NCBI RefSeq assembly: GCF_000468495.1
Contig: NC_022444.1
Span: forward strand, 1,341,864 to 1,375,353
DNA: 33,490 bases
Reading direction: 5' to 3'
From: Megalodesulfovibrio gigas DSM 1382 = ATCC 19364
Lineage (GTDB): Bacteria; Desulfobacterota; Desulfovibrionia; Desulfovibrionales; Desulfovibrionaceae
Shown: in pieces, positions 7,686 to 15,759 of the stretch
Position numbering within the stretch: position 1 is the first letter of the stretch
Layout of the letters: each line of letters starts with the position of its first letter
Program-made: the position numbers and the translations under genes
Notes under the pieces: generated by a model
Seen by the model: the letters and a program-made list of their open reading frames with translations, nothing else
What the model was told of the DNA's origin: nothing
Databases searched by the model: none

Positions 7686-9092
7686 TCAGCGCCGGACCTT
7701 GCCCGGGGTGGGCAGGCCGATCTGCTGCAGCCGGCGGTAGATGCTGGGCACGCTGAGGCCGGAAATCTGGCTGGCCCGGACCACATCCGGCCCGGTGATC
7801 TCCAGCAGCTGCTGAAAATACTGGCGATCCTGGGCCGCCTTGAATGCGTCATACGTGGACAATGGGGCCGGCAGGGCGGCTGGTGTTACGGGAGGGGACA
7901 GGACTGGGGCCGCCGCCTCAGCCTCGCCGATGGCGGACAGCCGCACATGCGGCGGCAGGTGTTTGGGATACAGCGCAGGATCCTGCCCGGCTTCGATGAC
8001 CGCTGCCTCCATGACATTGCCCAGCTCCCGGACGTTGCCGGGCCAGTCGTATCCACCCAGGGCCTGGAGCAGGTGCGGCGAGAGGAGTTTCTGCGGCAGC
8101 CGGTAACGCGAGCAGCTTTTGGCCGCGAAGTGCCGCGCCAGCAGCAGCAGATCGTCACCGCGCTCGCGCAGGGCCGGCAGGGTCACGTCCATGGTCCGCA
8201 GGCGGAAGAGCAGGTCGCCCCGGAAGGCGCCGGCCGCGGTCATGGCGTCCAGATCCCGGTTGGTGGCCGCCACCAGCCGAAAATCGCTGACCAGTTCCCG
8301 GGTGCCGCCCACGGGCCGGTAGCGACGTTCCTGCAGCACGCGCAGCAGGGACTTCTGCAGGGTCAGGGGCAGTTCGCCCACTTCATCCAGAAACAGCACC
8401 CCACCATGGGCCGCGGCCACCAGCCCGGCGTGGTCGGCATGCGCCCCGGTGAAGGAGCCGCGCATGTGCCCGTAGAGCTGGCTTTCCACCAGTTGTCTGG
8501 ACATGGTGGAGCAGTCCACCACCACAAACGGCCCGCCGGCCCGGGGGCTGTTGGCGTGCACGGCCTTGGCGGCCAGTTCCTTGCCCACGCCGGTTTCGCC
8601 GGTGATGAGCACATTGGCCTCGCTCTGGGCGGCCCGGGCCAGCAGGTGCTTGACGCGGCTCATGCTGGCCGACTCGCCAAGGATGCCACAGGCGTTGAAA
8701 GCCTGGGGCAGGGCGGCATCCTGGTGCCGGGAGGCGCGATAATGCAGGGCCCCGGCCAGGGAGGCCTTGACCTGGTGCGGCGAGGCCGGCTTGCGCAGGT
8801 AGTCCCAGGCGCCGCAGGCCAGGGCTTCCCGCGCGCCGTAGTTGTCGCCCAGGCCGGTGATGACGATGATTTCCGGCCGCGTGGCCGTGGCGGCCAGCTG
8901 ATCGATGGCGGCCTTGCCGTCGCCGTCGGGCAGGCCGAGATCCAGATAGATCACATCCGCCCCGGCCTCGGCCTGGGCCAGCCCCTCCTGCAGATTGGCG
9001 GCAAGCAGCGTCTCGTGACCGAGATCGGCAAAACAGCGGGCCAGGCTGCTGCGGATGAAGTCGTCGTCGTCGATGATCAGCACTCGGGCCAT
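7686..9092 (-). CDS. Sigma54-dependent response regulator (NtrC type)
   Basis: Transcription activator of 468 residues. Its receiver domain (about 3-115) has the acidic pocket DDDD near residue 8, phospho-acceptor D51 and K at KPAS. The AAA+ domain (about 140-375) has Walker A GETGVGKE and Walker B GGVLFLDEVGELP. The sigma54-contacting loop reads GSFTGA (212-217) instead of GAFTGA, a conservative change. A C-terminal Fis-type helix-turn-helix (about 425-465) contains ASQISGLSVPSIYRRLQQIGL. It lies 13 nt behind the hybrid kinase gene and has GAAGGA before its ATG. A candidate sigma54 promoter sits beyond the kinase, before the divergent metabolic cluster, so that cluster is the likely target. 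Confidence 0.94.
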   Translation of the reverse strand: MARVLIIDDDDFIRSSLARCFADLGHETLLAANLQEGLAQAEAGADVIYLDLGLPDGDGKAAIDQLAATATRPEIIVITGLGDNYGAREALACGAWDYLRKPASPHQVKASLAGALHYRASRHQDAALPQAFNACGILGESASMSRVKHLLARAAQSEANVLITGETGVGKELAAKAVHANSPRAGGPFVVVDCSTMSRQLVESQLYGHMRGSFTGAHADHAGLVAAAHGGVLFLDEVGELPLTLQKSLLRVLQERRYRPVGGTRELVSDFRLVAATNRDLDAMTAAGAFRGDLLFRLRTMDVTLPALRERGDDLLLLARHFAAKSCSRYRLPQKLLSPHLLQALGGYDWPGNVRELGNVMEAAVIEAGQDPALYPKHLPPHVRLSAIGEAEAAAPVLSPPVTPAALPAPLSTYDAFKAAQDRQYFQQLLEITGPDVVRASQISGLSVPSIYRRLQQIGLPTPGKVRR

Positions 9093-9105
9093 GGGTGGGT
9101 TCCTT

Positions 9106-11103
9106 CTACCGGCAATGCCGGCGGACGCATTCCGCCAGGGTTCGCGGGGTCATGGGTTTCATGAGGAAATCCACCACCCCGGCGGCGATGGCCCGGCGCT
9201 CCAGGGCCGGTTCCACGTGGCCGGTGCACATGACGATTCTGGCCGAGGCGTCCAGGGCCAGCAGTCGGGACGCCATCTCCAGGCCGTCCATGTCCGGCAT
9301 GAAGTGGTCGGCCAGCACAAGGTTGAACCGGCCCCCGGCCTGGCGGAAGGCCTCCAGCCCCTCGGCGGCGCTGGCGGCGGCCGTCACCTGATAGCCGGCC
9401 TCCCGCAGCACCCGGTCCATGGCCTGGAGTGCGGCCTGATCGTCATCCACCAACAGCAGATGGCCGTGTTCCGGGCCGGCATGCCGCGGCGGCGGGGTCC
9501 GGGCGGGCAGGGGGGCTGGTCCGGGCGGTCCGGGCGGTCCGGGCGGTCCGGGGGACTCGGCCGGGCCGGCCTCGCAGCGGGGCAGGAGGATTTCAAAGAC
9601 CGTGCCCCGGCCCGGGACGCTGTTCACGGCGATGATGCCGCCGCAACTGGCCACGATGGAATGCACCACGGCCAGCCCCATGCCCGTGCCGCCGGCGCCT
9701 TTTTTGGTGGTGTAGAAGGGCTCGAAGATCCGTTCCAGCCGGTCCGGTTCAATGCCCTGGCCCGTGTCCGCCACGCGCAGGGCCGCGTACTCGCCCGGCG
9801 CAAGGCCGGGATGGGGCGCAGCCTGCCCGCTGCCGGCCGCCTGCCCCTGCCCCTGCCCCTGTCCTTGCCCCGGCATGCGGAAGCCGCGCAGCTGCACGCG
9901 CAGCAGCCCGCCATCGGGCATGGCCTGCACGGCGTTGCGGCACAGATTGTCCAGCAGCTGCTGCATCTGGCCGGCATTGGCCAGCACGCAATCCTGGCCG
10001 GCGGCGGCATCGACCTCGCAGCGCAGATCCAGGCGGACGTTGCGGGGCAGGGAGGCGCGGAACAGGGCCAGATGCTCCTGCAGCAGCGGCTCCAGGCGCA
10101 GCGGTTCGCGGCTGACATGCTGCCGGCGGCCGAATTCCAGCACCTGTTCCACCAGATCCGCGGCGCGGTAGGCGGCGCGCAGGGCCTCGGCCAGGGGGGC
10201 GCGGTCTGCCTCTCCGGCCAGCCGGCCCAGGACGTAATCCAGGTTGAAGATGATGGGCACGAGGTTGTTGTTCAGATCGTGGGCAATGCCCCCGGCCAGC
10301 ACGCCGATGGCCCGCATCTTCTGGGCCTGATACAGCTCCCGCTCCACGCGCTTGAGCTCGGTGACGTCGATGCCCAGCTCCATCACCAGGGGCTCGCCGT
10401 GTTCGTCCTCGAAGGGATAATCGTAGACGTGAAAGGTCCGGCCCTGGCGGTCCGTAAACTGCCAGCTCTCGGTCTTGCCGGTCTCGAACACGCGGAAGGT
10501 AGGGCAGACCGGACAGGGCGAGGTGCGGCCGCCAAAGACTTCATAGCACAGCCGGCCCTCGGTGGGGCCGTACAGGTCGCGGGTTTTGCGGTTGGCATAG
10601 GCCACGGTGTAGTCGCGGCGCTGCATGTAGACGAAGATGGGCACCTCGTCGATGACGTTGTAAAACAGCTCGCGGCCCCGCTCCTTGAGGCGCTCGGCCT
10701 CGCGGCGCACTTGGCGTTCGGTCAGCAGGGCCTTCTTGAGGCGCTCGGCGTCCGGCACCTCCCGAAATTCCACCACCGCCTGACCGCCACCGTCGCGGTC
10801 CGCCGGGATGCAGCGACAGCGGTACGGCTGCTGGCCGGCATCCAGGTACCAATCCGGACAGGGATCCCAGATGAAGGCCTGCTCCTGGCCGGTGCGGCGG
10901 GCACGGTTCAGCCCCTGGGCCAGGGAGGCGGCCAGGGAGGGCGGCAGGCCGAGATCGGCCAGGCCGCGGCCGGAGGCCTGATCGTCCCCGCCAAGGAATG
11001 TGGCGCAGAAGGCGGGGTTGGCATAGGTCAGGCGGCGCTTGGCGTCGAAGCTGGCCAGGGGGCTGGGGCATCCCTCGGCAAAGTGCGCGAAACTGCAGGG
11101 CAT
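9106..11103 (-). CDS. Hybrid PAS sensor histidine kinase with C-terminal receiver
   Basis: A 665-residue kinase with no membrane segment, so it is probably cytoplasmic. It has an N-terminal PAS-like domain (about 1-115), a charged helix, a second PAS (about 143-255) containing a C197-P-V-C200 motif, and a HisKA region with H275 in GIAHDLNNNL. An ATPase domain follows (NLCRNAVQAM N-box, DTGQGI G1 box, GTGMGLAVVHSI). A proline-glycine linker then leads to a receiver with D599 in LVLADHFMPDMDG. Two low-complexity stretches are odd: GQ repeats (about 412-421) inside the ATPase domain and GPP repeats (about 517-529) in the linker. The ATG at 11103 has GGAGG 5 nt upstream; an earlier in-frame TTG lacks this. 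Confidence 0.93.
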   Translation of the reverse strand: MPCSFAHFAEGCPSPLASFDAKRRLTYANPAFCATFLGGDDQASGRGLADLGLPPSLAASLAQGLNRARRTGQEQAFIWDPCPDWYLDAGQQPYRCRCIPADRDGGGQAVVEFREVPDAERLKKALLTERQVRREAERLKERGRELFYNVIDEVPIFVYMQRRDYTVAYANRKTRDLYGPTEGRLCYEVFGGRTSPCPVCPTFRVFETGKTESWQFTDRQGRTFHVYDYPFEDEHGEPLVMELGIDVTELKRVERELYQAQKMRAIGVLAGGIAHDLNNNLVPIIFNLDYVLGRLAGEADRAPLAEALRAAYRAADLVEQVLEFGRRQHVSREPLRLEPLLQEHLALFRASLPRNVRLDLRCEVDAAAGQDCVLANAGQMQQLLDNLCRNAVQAMPDGGLLRVQLRGFRMPGQGQGQGQGQAAGSGQAAPHPGLAPGEYAALRVADTGQGIEPDRLERIFEPFYTTKKGAGGTGMGLAVVHSIVASCGGIIAVNSVPGRGTVFEILLPRCEAGPAESPGPPGPPGPPGPAPLPARTPPPRHAGPEHGHLLLVDDDQAALQAMDRVLREAGYQVTAAASAAEGLEAFRQAGGRFNLVLADHFMPDMDGLEMASRLLALDASARIVMCTGHVEPALERRAIAAGVVDFLMKPMTPRTLAECVRRHCR
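9518..9553. repeat. Four tandem 9-bp units in the kinase linker
   Basis: GGTCCGGGC occurs four times in tandem (last unit ends in G). On the coding strand each unit encodes Gly-Pro-Pro, giving a collagen-like linker between ATPase and receiver domains. Unit length is a multiple of three, so slippage would alter linker length without a frameshift. Confidence 0.85.
9841..9870. repeat. Five tandem 6-bp units inside the kinase ATPase domain
   Basis: CTGCCC occurs three times, followed by CTGTCC and TTGCCC. The coding strand reads as Gly-Gln repeats between the N-box and the G1 box of the ATPase domain, where a surface loop is expected. In-frame length variation between strains is plausible. Confidence 0.85.
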
Positions 11104-11255
11104 GGGAGCCTCCGCGCGGCGGGTCGATTTATGCAATTCTGTCAATCAGTCGCGTCAGGCTATCGCGGAACGACCCAAAAGGCAAACGCGACCGCAGTCT
11201 GACAATCGCCTGAAATTGCACGGAACAAACGATCAATGCGCCTGCGGGCGCCAGA

Positions 11256-11300
11256 GATTCTCACCAATGATTCTCGATTCTAAGAATTGCGAGGGAATCA
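11256..11300 (+). promoter_or_regulatory. Candidate upstream activator site for the sigma54 regulator
   Basis: GATTC occurs at 11256, 11269 and 11276 on the plus strand and once inverted (GAATC, 11295-11299). A nested dyad runs from 11268 to 11300: outer TGATTC/GAATCA, then CTCG/CGAG, then ATTCT/AGAAT around the centre. Its centre is about 125 nt before the predicted transcription start, the usual place for enhancer sites of NtrC-type activators. Confidence 0.45.
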
Positions 11301-11381
11301 GCCCGGGATTGTCCGCCTATGGCCGGGCTGGATTGCGACTCAATTTACTGTAAAAGAAGGATATTTCCTGTGCGCCCGTTC

Positions 11382-11397
11382 TGGCACGGCCCTTGAT
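11382..11397 (+). promoter_or_regulatory. Candidate sigma54 (-24/-12) promoter of the metabolic cluster
   Basis: TGGCACG, then 4 nt, then TTGAT matches the -24/-12 consensus (TGGCACG-N4-TTGCW) with exact spacing; the only core mismatch is A for C in the -12 GC. Predicted start is near 11408, about 69 nt before the ligase ATG. A sigma54-activator gene in the neighbouring divergent operon supports the assignment. Confidence 0.6.
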
Positions 11398-11476
11398 AGA
11401 GGGGAAGCATGCTCCGCATATTTGTCAAACAGCATGATTCCCGCCCGCGGATTGCCGCGGCAGAAAGGGTGCAGGC

Positions 11477-12859
11477 ATGACCATGTTCCAGCAACGCTCC
11501 AGTTCCCTCGACAGCATCAAGCAGACCATCCGCGAACACGACATCCATTTTGTCCGCTTCGAGCAGGCCGATCTGTACGGCGTCTCCCGCAGCAAGACCG
11601 TGCCCATCAACAGCTTCATGGATTACGTGGAAAACGGGCTGAACTTCTACGGCGGCCTGCTGGGGCTGGACATTCAGTCCATGGTGCCCAGCGGCACGGG
11701 CTATGCCGAGGAAGTGGCCTTTGCGGACCACTGCACCGTGCCGGATCTGTCCACGTTCACCGTGCTGCCCTGGGCCCCGCACACGGCGAACATCATTGTG
11801 GATCCCTACTGGTACGACGGCACGCCGGCCATGGCCTCCCCCCGGCTGCTGCTCAAGAAGCTCCTGCAGGCGTACGACGATCTCGGCTTCATCTGCCGCC
11901 TGGGCTACGAGTTTGAATTCTACGTGCTGCACAAGGACACCCGCCAGCCGGTCTACGGCGGGCAGCCCATCTTCGTGACGCTCAAGAACAACTTCGACAT
12001 GGACTTCACCTACGATCTGATGCGCAAGATGGAGCAGGCCGGCGTGCGCATCATCACCCAGAATTCCGAGCATGGCCCGGGCCAGCAGGAACTGAATCTC
12101 TATTACAAGGACGGCCTGCCCGCTGCGGACACGGCCATGCTCTTCAAGATGGGGGCCAAGGAAATCGCCCTGCAGCACGGCTACATGGCCACCTGGATGA
12201 CCAAGCCCTTCATCGATTCCAGCGGCTCGGGGTCCCACTTTCATGTGAGTCTCATCGACAAGCAGACCGGCAAGAATGTTTTTGATGATCCAGACGGCGC
12301 CTGCGGCCTGACGGATCTGGCCCGCAGGTTCCTGGCCGGCCTGCTCAAGCATGCCCGGGCCAACACCGTGTTCACCGCGCCCACCATCAACTGCTACAAG
12401 CGCTACCGCGTGAATTCCTTTGCCCCGCACAGCGCCACCTGGGGCATGGAGAACCGCACCGTGGGCATTCGCCTCAAGGGCTGCCGCGGCCAGAGCACGC
12501 ACTTTGAGAACCGGCTGGCGTGCGGCGGGTCCAACCCGTACCTGATGGCCGTGAGCACCCTGGCCGCCGGGCTGGAGGGGCTGCGGTCCAATCCGCCCCT
12601 GCCCGATCCCATCATGGACATCGCCTATACCAGAAACGACGTGCCCGTGCTGCCGCACAGTCTGGAAGAGGCCATCCGGGAATTCGAGCAGGATACGTCC
12701 CTGCACGAGGTGCTGGATCCGGAATTCGTCAAGCTGGTGCTGGCGGTGAAGAAGTTCGAGGTGCAGACGGCCAAGGCCCAGTTTGCGGATTACGGCACGC
12801 CGGCCTTCAACAACCGTGTGGATCCCTGGGAATGGGATTACTACATGGAACTGCTGTAG
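11477..12859 (+). CDS. Glutamine-synthetase-family ligase (probable gamma-glutamyl-amine/amide ligase)
   Basis: A 460-residue member of the glutamine synthetase superfamily, which activates the gamma-carboxyl of glutamate with ATP and joins it to ammonia or an amine. A beta-grasp N-terminal domain (ADLYGVSRSKTVPI) precedes the catalytic domain. GS signatures are visible: GYEFEFYV, HGPGQQELNL, GSHFHVS, ENRTVGIRLKG and ENRLACGGSNPYL. The motifs deviate from housekeeping GlnA, and the gene sits first in a transporter/catabolic cluster. That favours a GlnT/PuuA/GMAS-like role in which a substrate amine is glutamylated. The amine cannot be read from sequence. The C45-hydrolase gene follows after 12 nt. 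Confidence 0.85.
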   Translation: MTMFQQRSSSLDSIKQTIREHDIHFVRFEQADLYGVSRSKTVPINSFMDYVENGLNFYGGLLGLDIQSMVPSGTGYAEEVAFADHCTVPDLSTFTVLPWAPHTANIIVDPYWYDGTPAMASPRLLLKKLLQAYDDLGFICRLGYEFEFYVLHKDTRQPVYGGQPIFVTLKNNFDMDFTYDLMRKMEQAGVRIITQNSEHGPGQQELNLYYKDGLPAADTAMLFKMGAKEIALQHGYMATWMTKPFIDSSGSGSHFHVSLIDKQTGKNVFDDPDGACGLTDLARRFLAGLLKHARANTVFTAPTINCYKRYRVNSFAPHSATWGMENRTVGIRLKGCRGQSTHFENRLACGGSNPYLMAVSTLAAGLEGLRSNPPLPDPIMDIAYTRNDVPVLPHSLEEAIREFEQDTSLHEVLDPEFVKLVLAVKKFEVQTAKAQFADYGTPAFNNRVDPWEWDYYMELL

Positions 12860-12871
12860 GCGGGGGGCGAC

Positions 12872-14002
12872 ATGGAAGGCACCCTCCCCGCTGCTGCTCC
12901 TGTTTCCAGTTCCCCGCTGGTGGTGGACCTGGCCGGCACGCCCTATGAAATGGGCCTGACCCACGGCCAGGCCTGCCGCGAGCTGATCCGCGAATTCGCC
13001 GCCTCCGTGCTCCAGGTGCACCAGGCCAACAATCGCTTTCTGAAGGCCGAGCGCGAGGAGCTGACCGGCTTCTGCCTGCGCAATCTGGGGTTCCTGCAAA
13101 AGTGGTGTCCCGAGCTGGTGGAGGAGATGCGCGGCATCGCCGCCGGCGCAGGCCTGCCCTTCGAGGACATCCTGTACCTCAACTCCTTTTTGGAACTGGA
13201 GGATCTGCGCGCCCCCGGCCTGGGCGGCCGCACCATGCCCGATGCCCTGTGGGGCTGCACCACGTACAACGTGGCCCCTGCCGCCGCCGCCGGTGGGCAG
13301 GCATTGATCGGCCAGACCTACGACATGGAGCGCTACTACGAAAAGTTCGTGGTGCTGCTGCGCATCACGCCCCAAGACGGCCCGGCGCAGCTGGTGGTGA
13401 CCTTTGCCGGGGTGCTGGGCGTGAACGGCGTGAACGCCGCCGGGGTGGCCGCAGTCATCAACAAGGTGGTGGCCACGGACGCCCGGCCCGGGGTGATCTA
13501 CCCCTGCATCATGCGCCGGGCGCTGGCGTCCCGCCGCATCGGGGATGCCCTGGGCGCGGTGATCTTCTCCCCCCGGGCCACGGGCATGAACTATCAGCTG
13601 GCCGGCATGGGCGTGGCGTTCTGCGCCGAAGTCTCGGCCACGTCCTACGAGCTGTTGGAGTTCGACGGCGCCATCGCCCACACCAACCACTACCTGAGCC
13701 AGGCCATGCGCCGGTTCGAAACGCCCAACTGGCTCAGCCACGGCGGGTCCATGGTCCGTCGCCAGGTGGCCCAGGACTTCCTGGACCGCCACCGCGGGGA
13801 CATTACCCCGGCCCTGCTGGCGGAGCTGAGCCGCAATCACGTGAACCATCCGCGCTGCATCTGCGCGCATGGCTTTGACGGCGAGGCAGAAACCACAGCG
13901 TTCCACACCGTGTTTGCGGTGGTGATGGATCCGGCTGCCGGCTGGCTGGATCTGTGCGTGGGCAACCCCTGCCAGGGCGACTACCGCCGGCATCAACTCT
14001 GA
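12872..14002 (+). CDS. C45-family Ntn hydrolase / acyl-CoA:6-aminopenicillanate acyltransferase-like protein
   Basis: A 376-residue protein resembling the AAT/C45 family, whose members self-cleave before a cysteine and then hydrolyse or transfer amide-linked acyl groups. The candidate junction is G128-C129 in LWGCTTYNV, which would give chains of about 128 and 248 residues. GQTYDME and AHTNHYLSQAM fit family active-site segments. There is no signal peptide, so it should be cytoplasmic. It lies 12 nt after the GS-family ligase with a G-rich Shine-Dalgarno region. Together the pair could make and break an amide bond on an imported compound. A beta-lactam role is not implied. Confidence 0.82.
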   Translation: MEGTLPAAAPVSSSPLVVDLAGTPYEMGLTHGQACRELIREFAASVLQVHQANNRFLKAEREELTGFCLRNLGFLQKWCPELVEEMRGIAAGAGLPFEDILYLNSFLELEDLRAPGLGGRTMPDALWGCTTYNVAPAAAAGGQALIGQTYDMERYYEKFVVLLRITPQDGPAQLVVTFAGVLGVNGVNAAGVAAVINKVVATDARPGVIYPCIMRRALASRRIGDALGAVIFSPRATGMNYQLAGMGVAFCAEVSATSYELLEFDGAIAHTNHYLSQAMRRFETPNWLSHGGSMVRRQVAQDFLDRHRGDITPALLAELSRNHVNHPRCICAHGFDGEAETTAFHTVFAVVMDPAAGWLDLCVGNPCQGDYRRHQL

Positions 14003-14052
14003 AAATCCCCAGGTCCGCAACCGCTTCAACGCGATATTCCAAGAGGTGCAGC

Positions 14053-15621
14053 ATGCAGTCCAACCGAGCGAAGATTGATACCCTTTGTGCCGAGTACGAT
14101 GCCGGCGGCATGGATCGCCGCAGCTTTCTGAAGAAAATGGGCTTTTTGGGTGTGGCCGCCGTGGTGGCCAACGCTGTGAGCCTGTCTTCGTTGGGGGCCA
14201 CGCTGGCCTTTGCCCAGATCAGCGGGGCCGAGGAGCGCGCCTGGGAACTGGCCAAGGTGGCCGCGGCCAAGGCCACCAAAAAGACCCTGACCCTGCTCAT
14301 CCCCACGGGGTCCATCGGCAACATGACGCCTTACGTGGACAAGTGGAAGAACGAGCTGGGCATCACCCTGGAATTCATCGAGGAACCCGATGAGGTGGTG
14401 CACACCAAAGGCATGCAGGAAGCCGTGGCCAAGACCGGCCGCTACGACGTGATGATGCCCACGGCCATGTCCTATCCGGACTGGATCGATTCCGGCGTCA
14501 TCTACGACCTCACCGAATGGACTGAAAAATACCAGCCCGACCTGTTCCACAAGGAATGGGGCGTGGTGTTTCCGGCCAGCCATCATGCCCAGCTCTACAA
14601 CGGGCGCGTGGCCGGCCTGCTCAACGACGGCGACCAGATCACCCTGCTGTGCCGCGACGACTACCTGAAGAATCCCGAGAAGCAGAAGGCCTTTGCCGAC
14701 AAGTACGGCTACCCCCTGGCCGTGCCCTCCACCTGGGCCGAGTATTACAATCTGGCCGAGTTCATGCACGATCCGGCCAACAAGTTCTACGGCAGCCTGG
14801 AGTACCGCTCGCCGTACTACGTCAAATGGATGTTCATGCAGCGCCTCGTCTCCAAGGGCCGGCTGTACTTTGACGGCGACATGAACCCCACCTTCAATTC
14901 CGAAGAAGGGGTGGCTGCGCTGGAAGACATGCTCAAGATGAACCAGTACCTCCACCCGGACGCCTTCAGCTTCACCTGGTCCTCCAACTACAACGCCTTC
15001 GGCCGCGGCGAAGGCTTCATGAACATCGTCTGGCCCTCGGGCTTCAAGTACTCCAAGGCGCCTTCCACCGGGCCGGCCACCACGGGCAAGATTGCCGCCA
15101 CGGTCATGCCGGCGGACACCCTCAAGGACGGCACCAAGCTCTATGCCGGCCTGTTCTGCTGGGGCTACGGCTACGCCGTGTCCAGGTACTCGGCCAACCC
15201 CGAACTGGCCTATGCCTACGCCCAGTGGATGACCTCCCCCACCATCGGCGCGGACGCCATCCCCTACCTGGGCGGCTACTCCGATCCCTACCGCATCAAC
15301 CACATGCTCAAGCCCACCCAGCGCCTCATCGACACGTATTCCCCCGAATACCTGCAGACGCTGTACGACAACATGGTCAACACCGTGCCGGATTTCTGCA
15401 TCCCCGGCGGCTTCGAGTATCAGGACGCCCTGGACAAGCAGGTGCACGCCTGCATGACCGGCGACAAGAAGCCCAAGGAAGCCCTGGACGACGCCGCCAA
15501 GGCCTTTGAGCGCATCACCCGCCGCATCGGCAAGGACAAGGTCAAGAAGTCCTGGCTGGCCCTGGCCAAGAACCTGGCCGAGCCCATCCGCAAGGCCAGC
15601 GGCGCGGACAAGTGGAGCTAG
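14053..15621 (+). CDS. Tat-exported ABC transporter solute-binding protein
   Basis: A 522-residue periplasmic solute-binding protein, longer than most sugar-type binding proteins (about 400-450) and closer to the large GlpV-like group. The twin-arginine motif DRRSFLKK (R22-R23) follows a 19-residue hydrophilic extension, then a hydrophobic core ending TLAFAQ, so export should be by Tat in folded form. The mature part starts TLTLLIPTGSIGNMTPYVDKW, a typical extracellular binding-protein opening. GAGG lies about 6 nt before the ATG at 14053; M20 is an alternative start. Two permeases and two ATPases follow. The ligand is unknown; glycerol, polyol and amino-alcohol transport are possibilities from gene layout only. 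Confidence 0.87.
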   Translation: MQSNRAKIDTLCAEYDAGGMDRRSFLKKMGFLGVAAVVANAVSLSSLGATLAFAQISGAEERAWELAKVAAAKATKKTLTLLIPTGSIGNMTPYVDKWKNELGITLEFIEEPDEVVHTKGMQEAVAKTGRYDVMMPTAMSYPDWIDSGVIYDLTEWTEKYQPDLFHKEWGVVFPASHHAQLYNGRVAGLLNDGDQITLLCRDDYLKNPEKQKAFADKYGYPLAVPSTWAEYYNLAEFMHDPANKFYGSLEYRSPYYVKWMFMQRLVSKGRLYFDGDMNPTFNSEEGVAALEDMLKMNQYLHPDAFSFTWSSNYNAFGRGEGFMNIVWPSGFKYSKAPSTGPATTGKIAATVMPADTLKDGTKLYAGLFCWGYGYAVSRYSANPELAYAYAQWMTSPTIGADAIPYLGGYSDPYRINHMLKPTQRLIDTYSPEYLQTLYDNMVNTVPDFCIPGGFEYQDALDKQVHACMTGDKKPKEALDDAAKAFERITRRIGKDKVKKSWLALAKNLAEPIRKASGADKWS

Positions 15622-15666
15622 AGCAACAAGATCCTTGCGAGAGGGGAAACCTTTTGATTTTCCAAG

Positions 15667-15693
15667 AGGGGAGACGCGCTCTCCCCTTCCAAA
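15667..15693 (+). repeat. Intercistronic hairpin plus partial copy of the terminal repeat
   Basis: AGGGGAGA (15667-15674) pairs with TCTCCCCT (15680-15687) across a 5-nt loop. The 19-mer CGCGCTCTCCCCTTCCAAA (15675-15693) is identical to positions 3-21 of the left terminal repeat. It lies between the binding-protein and permease genes, where such stems commonly stabilise upstream mRNA or cause partial termination, giving more binding protein than membrane components. Confidence 0.65.
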
Positions 15694-15759
15694 ACGGTGA
15701 TGGTGGGTACACGATGCGGCCTAACCGGGCGGCATCGCAGCAAAGGGCAGGAGTTGAAC

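Larger units (their letters stand above)
11104..11476. other. Divergent control region between kinase and metabolic cluster
   Basis: This 373-nt gap contains an inverted TGCAATT/AATTGCA pair (11132-11138 and 11214-11220), GATTCTC repeats with a nested dyad (11256-11300), and an 8-bp inverted repeat CAGCCCGG/CCGGGCTG (11299-11306 and 11323-11330). A -24/-12 promoter (11382-11397) and a short CCGCGG stem (11445-11460) before the ligase start complete it. No convincing promoter was found for the kinase on the minus strand, although TTGACA occurs there. Confidence 0.6.

Noticed and set aside
9518-9553. CRISPR-like or regulatory direct repeats
   Set aside because: The units are 9 bp, lack spacers, and lie in frame inside the kinase gene, where they encode a GPP linker.
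11477-12859. Housekeeping glutamine synthetase GlnA
   Set aside because: The sequence has GS motifs but they deviate from typical GlnA, and the gene leads a transport/catabolic operon; a family-level call is safer.
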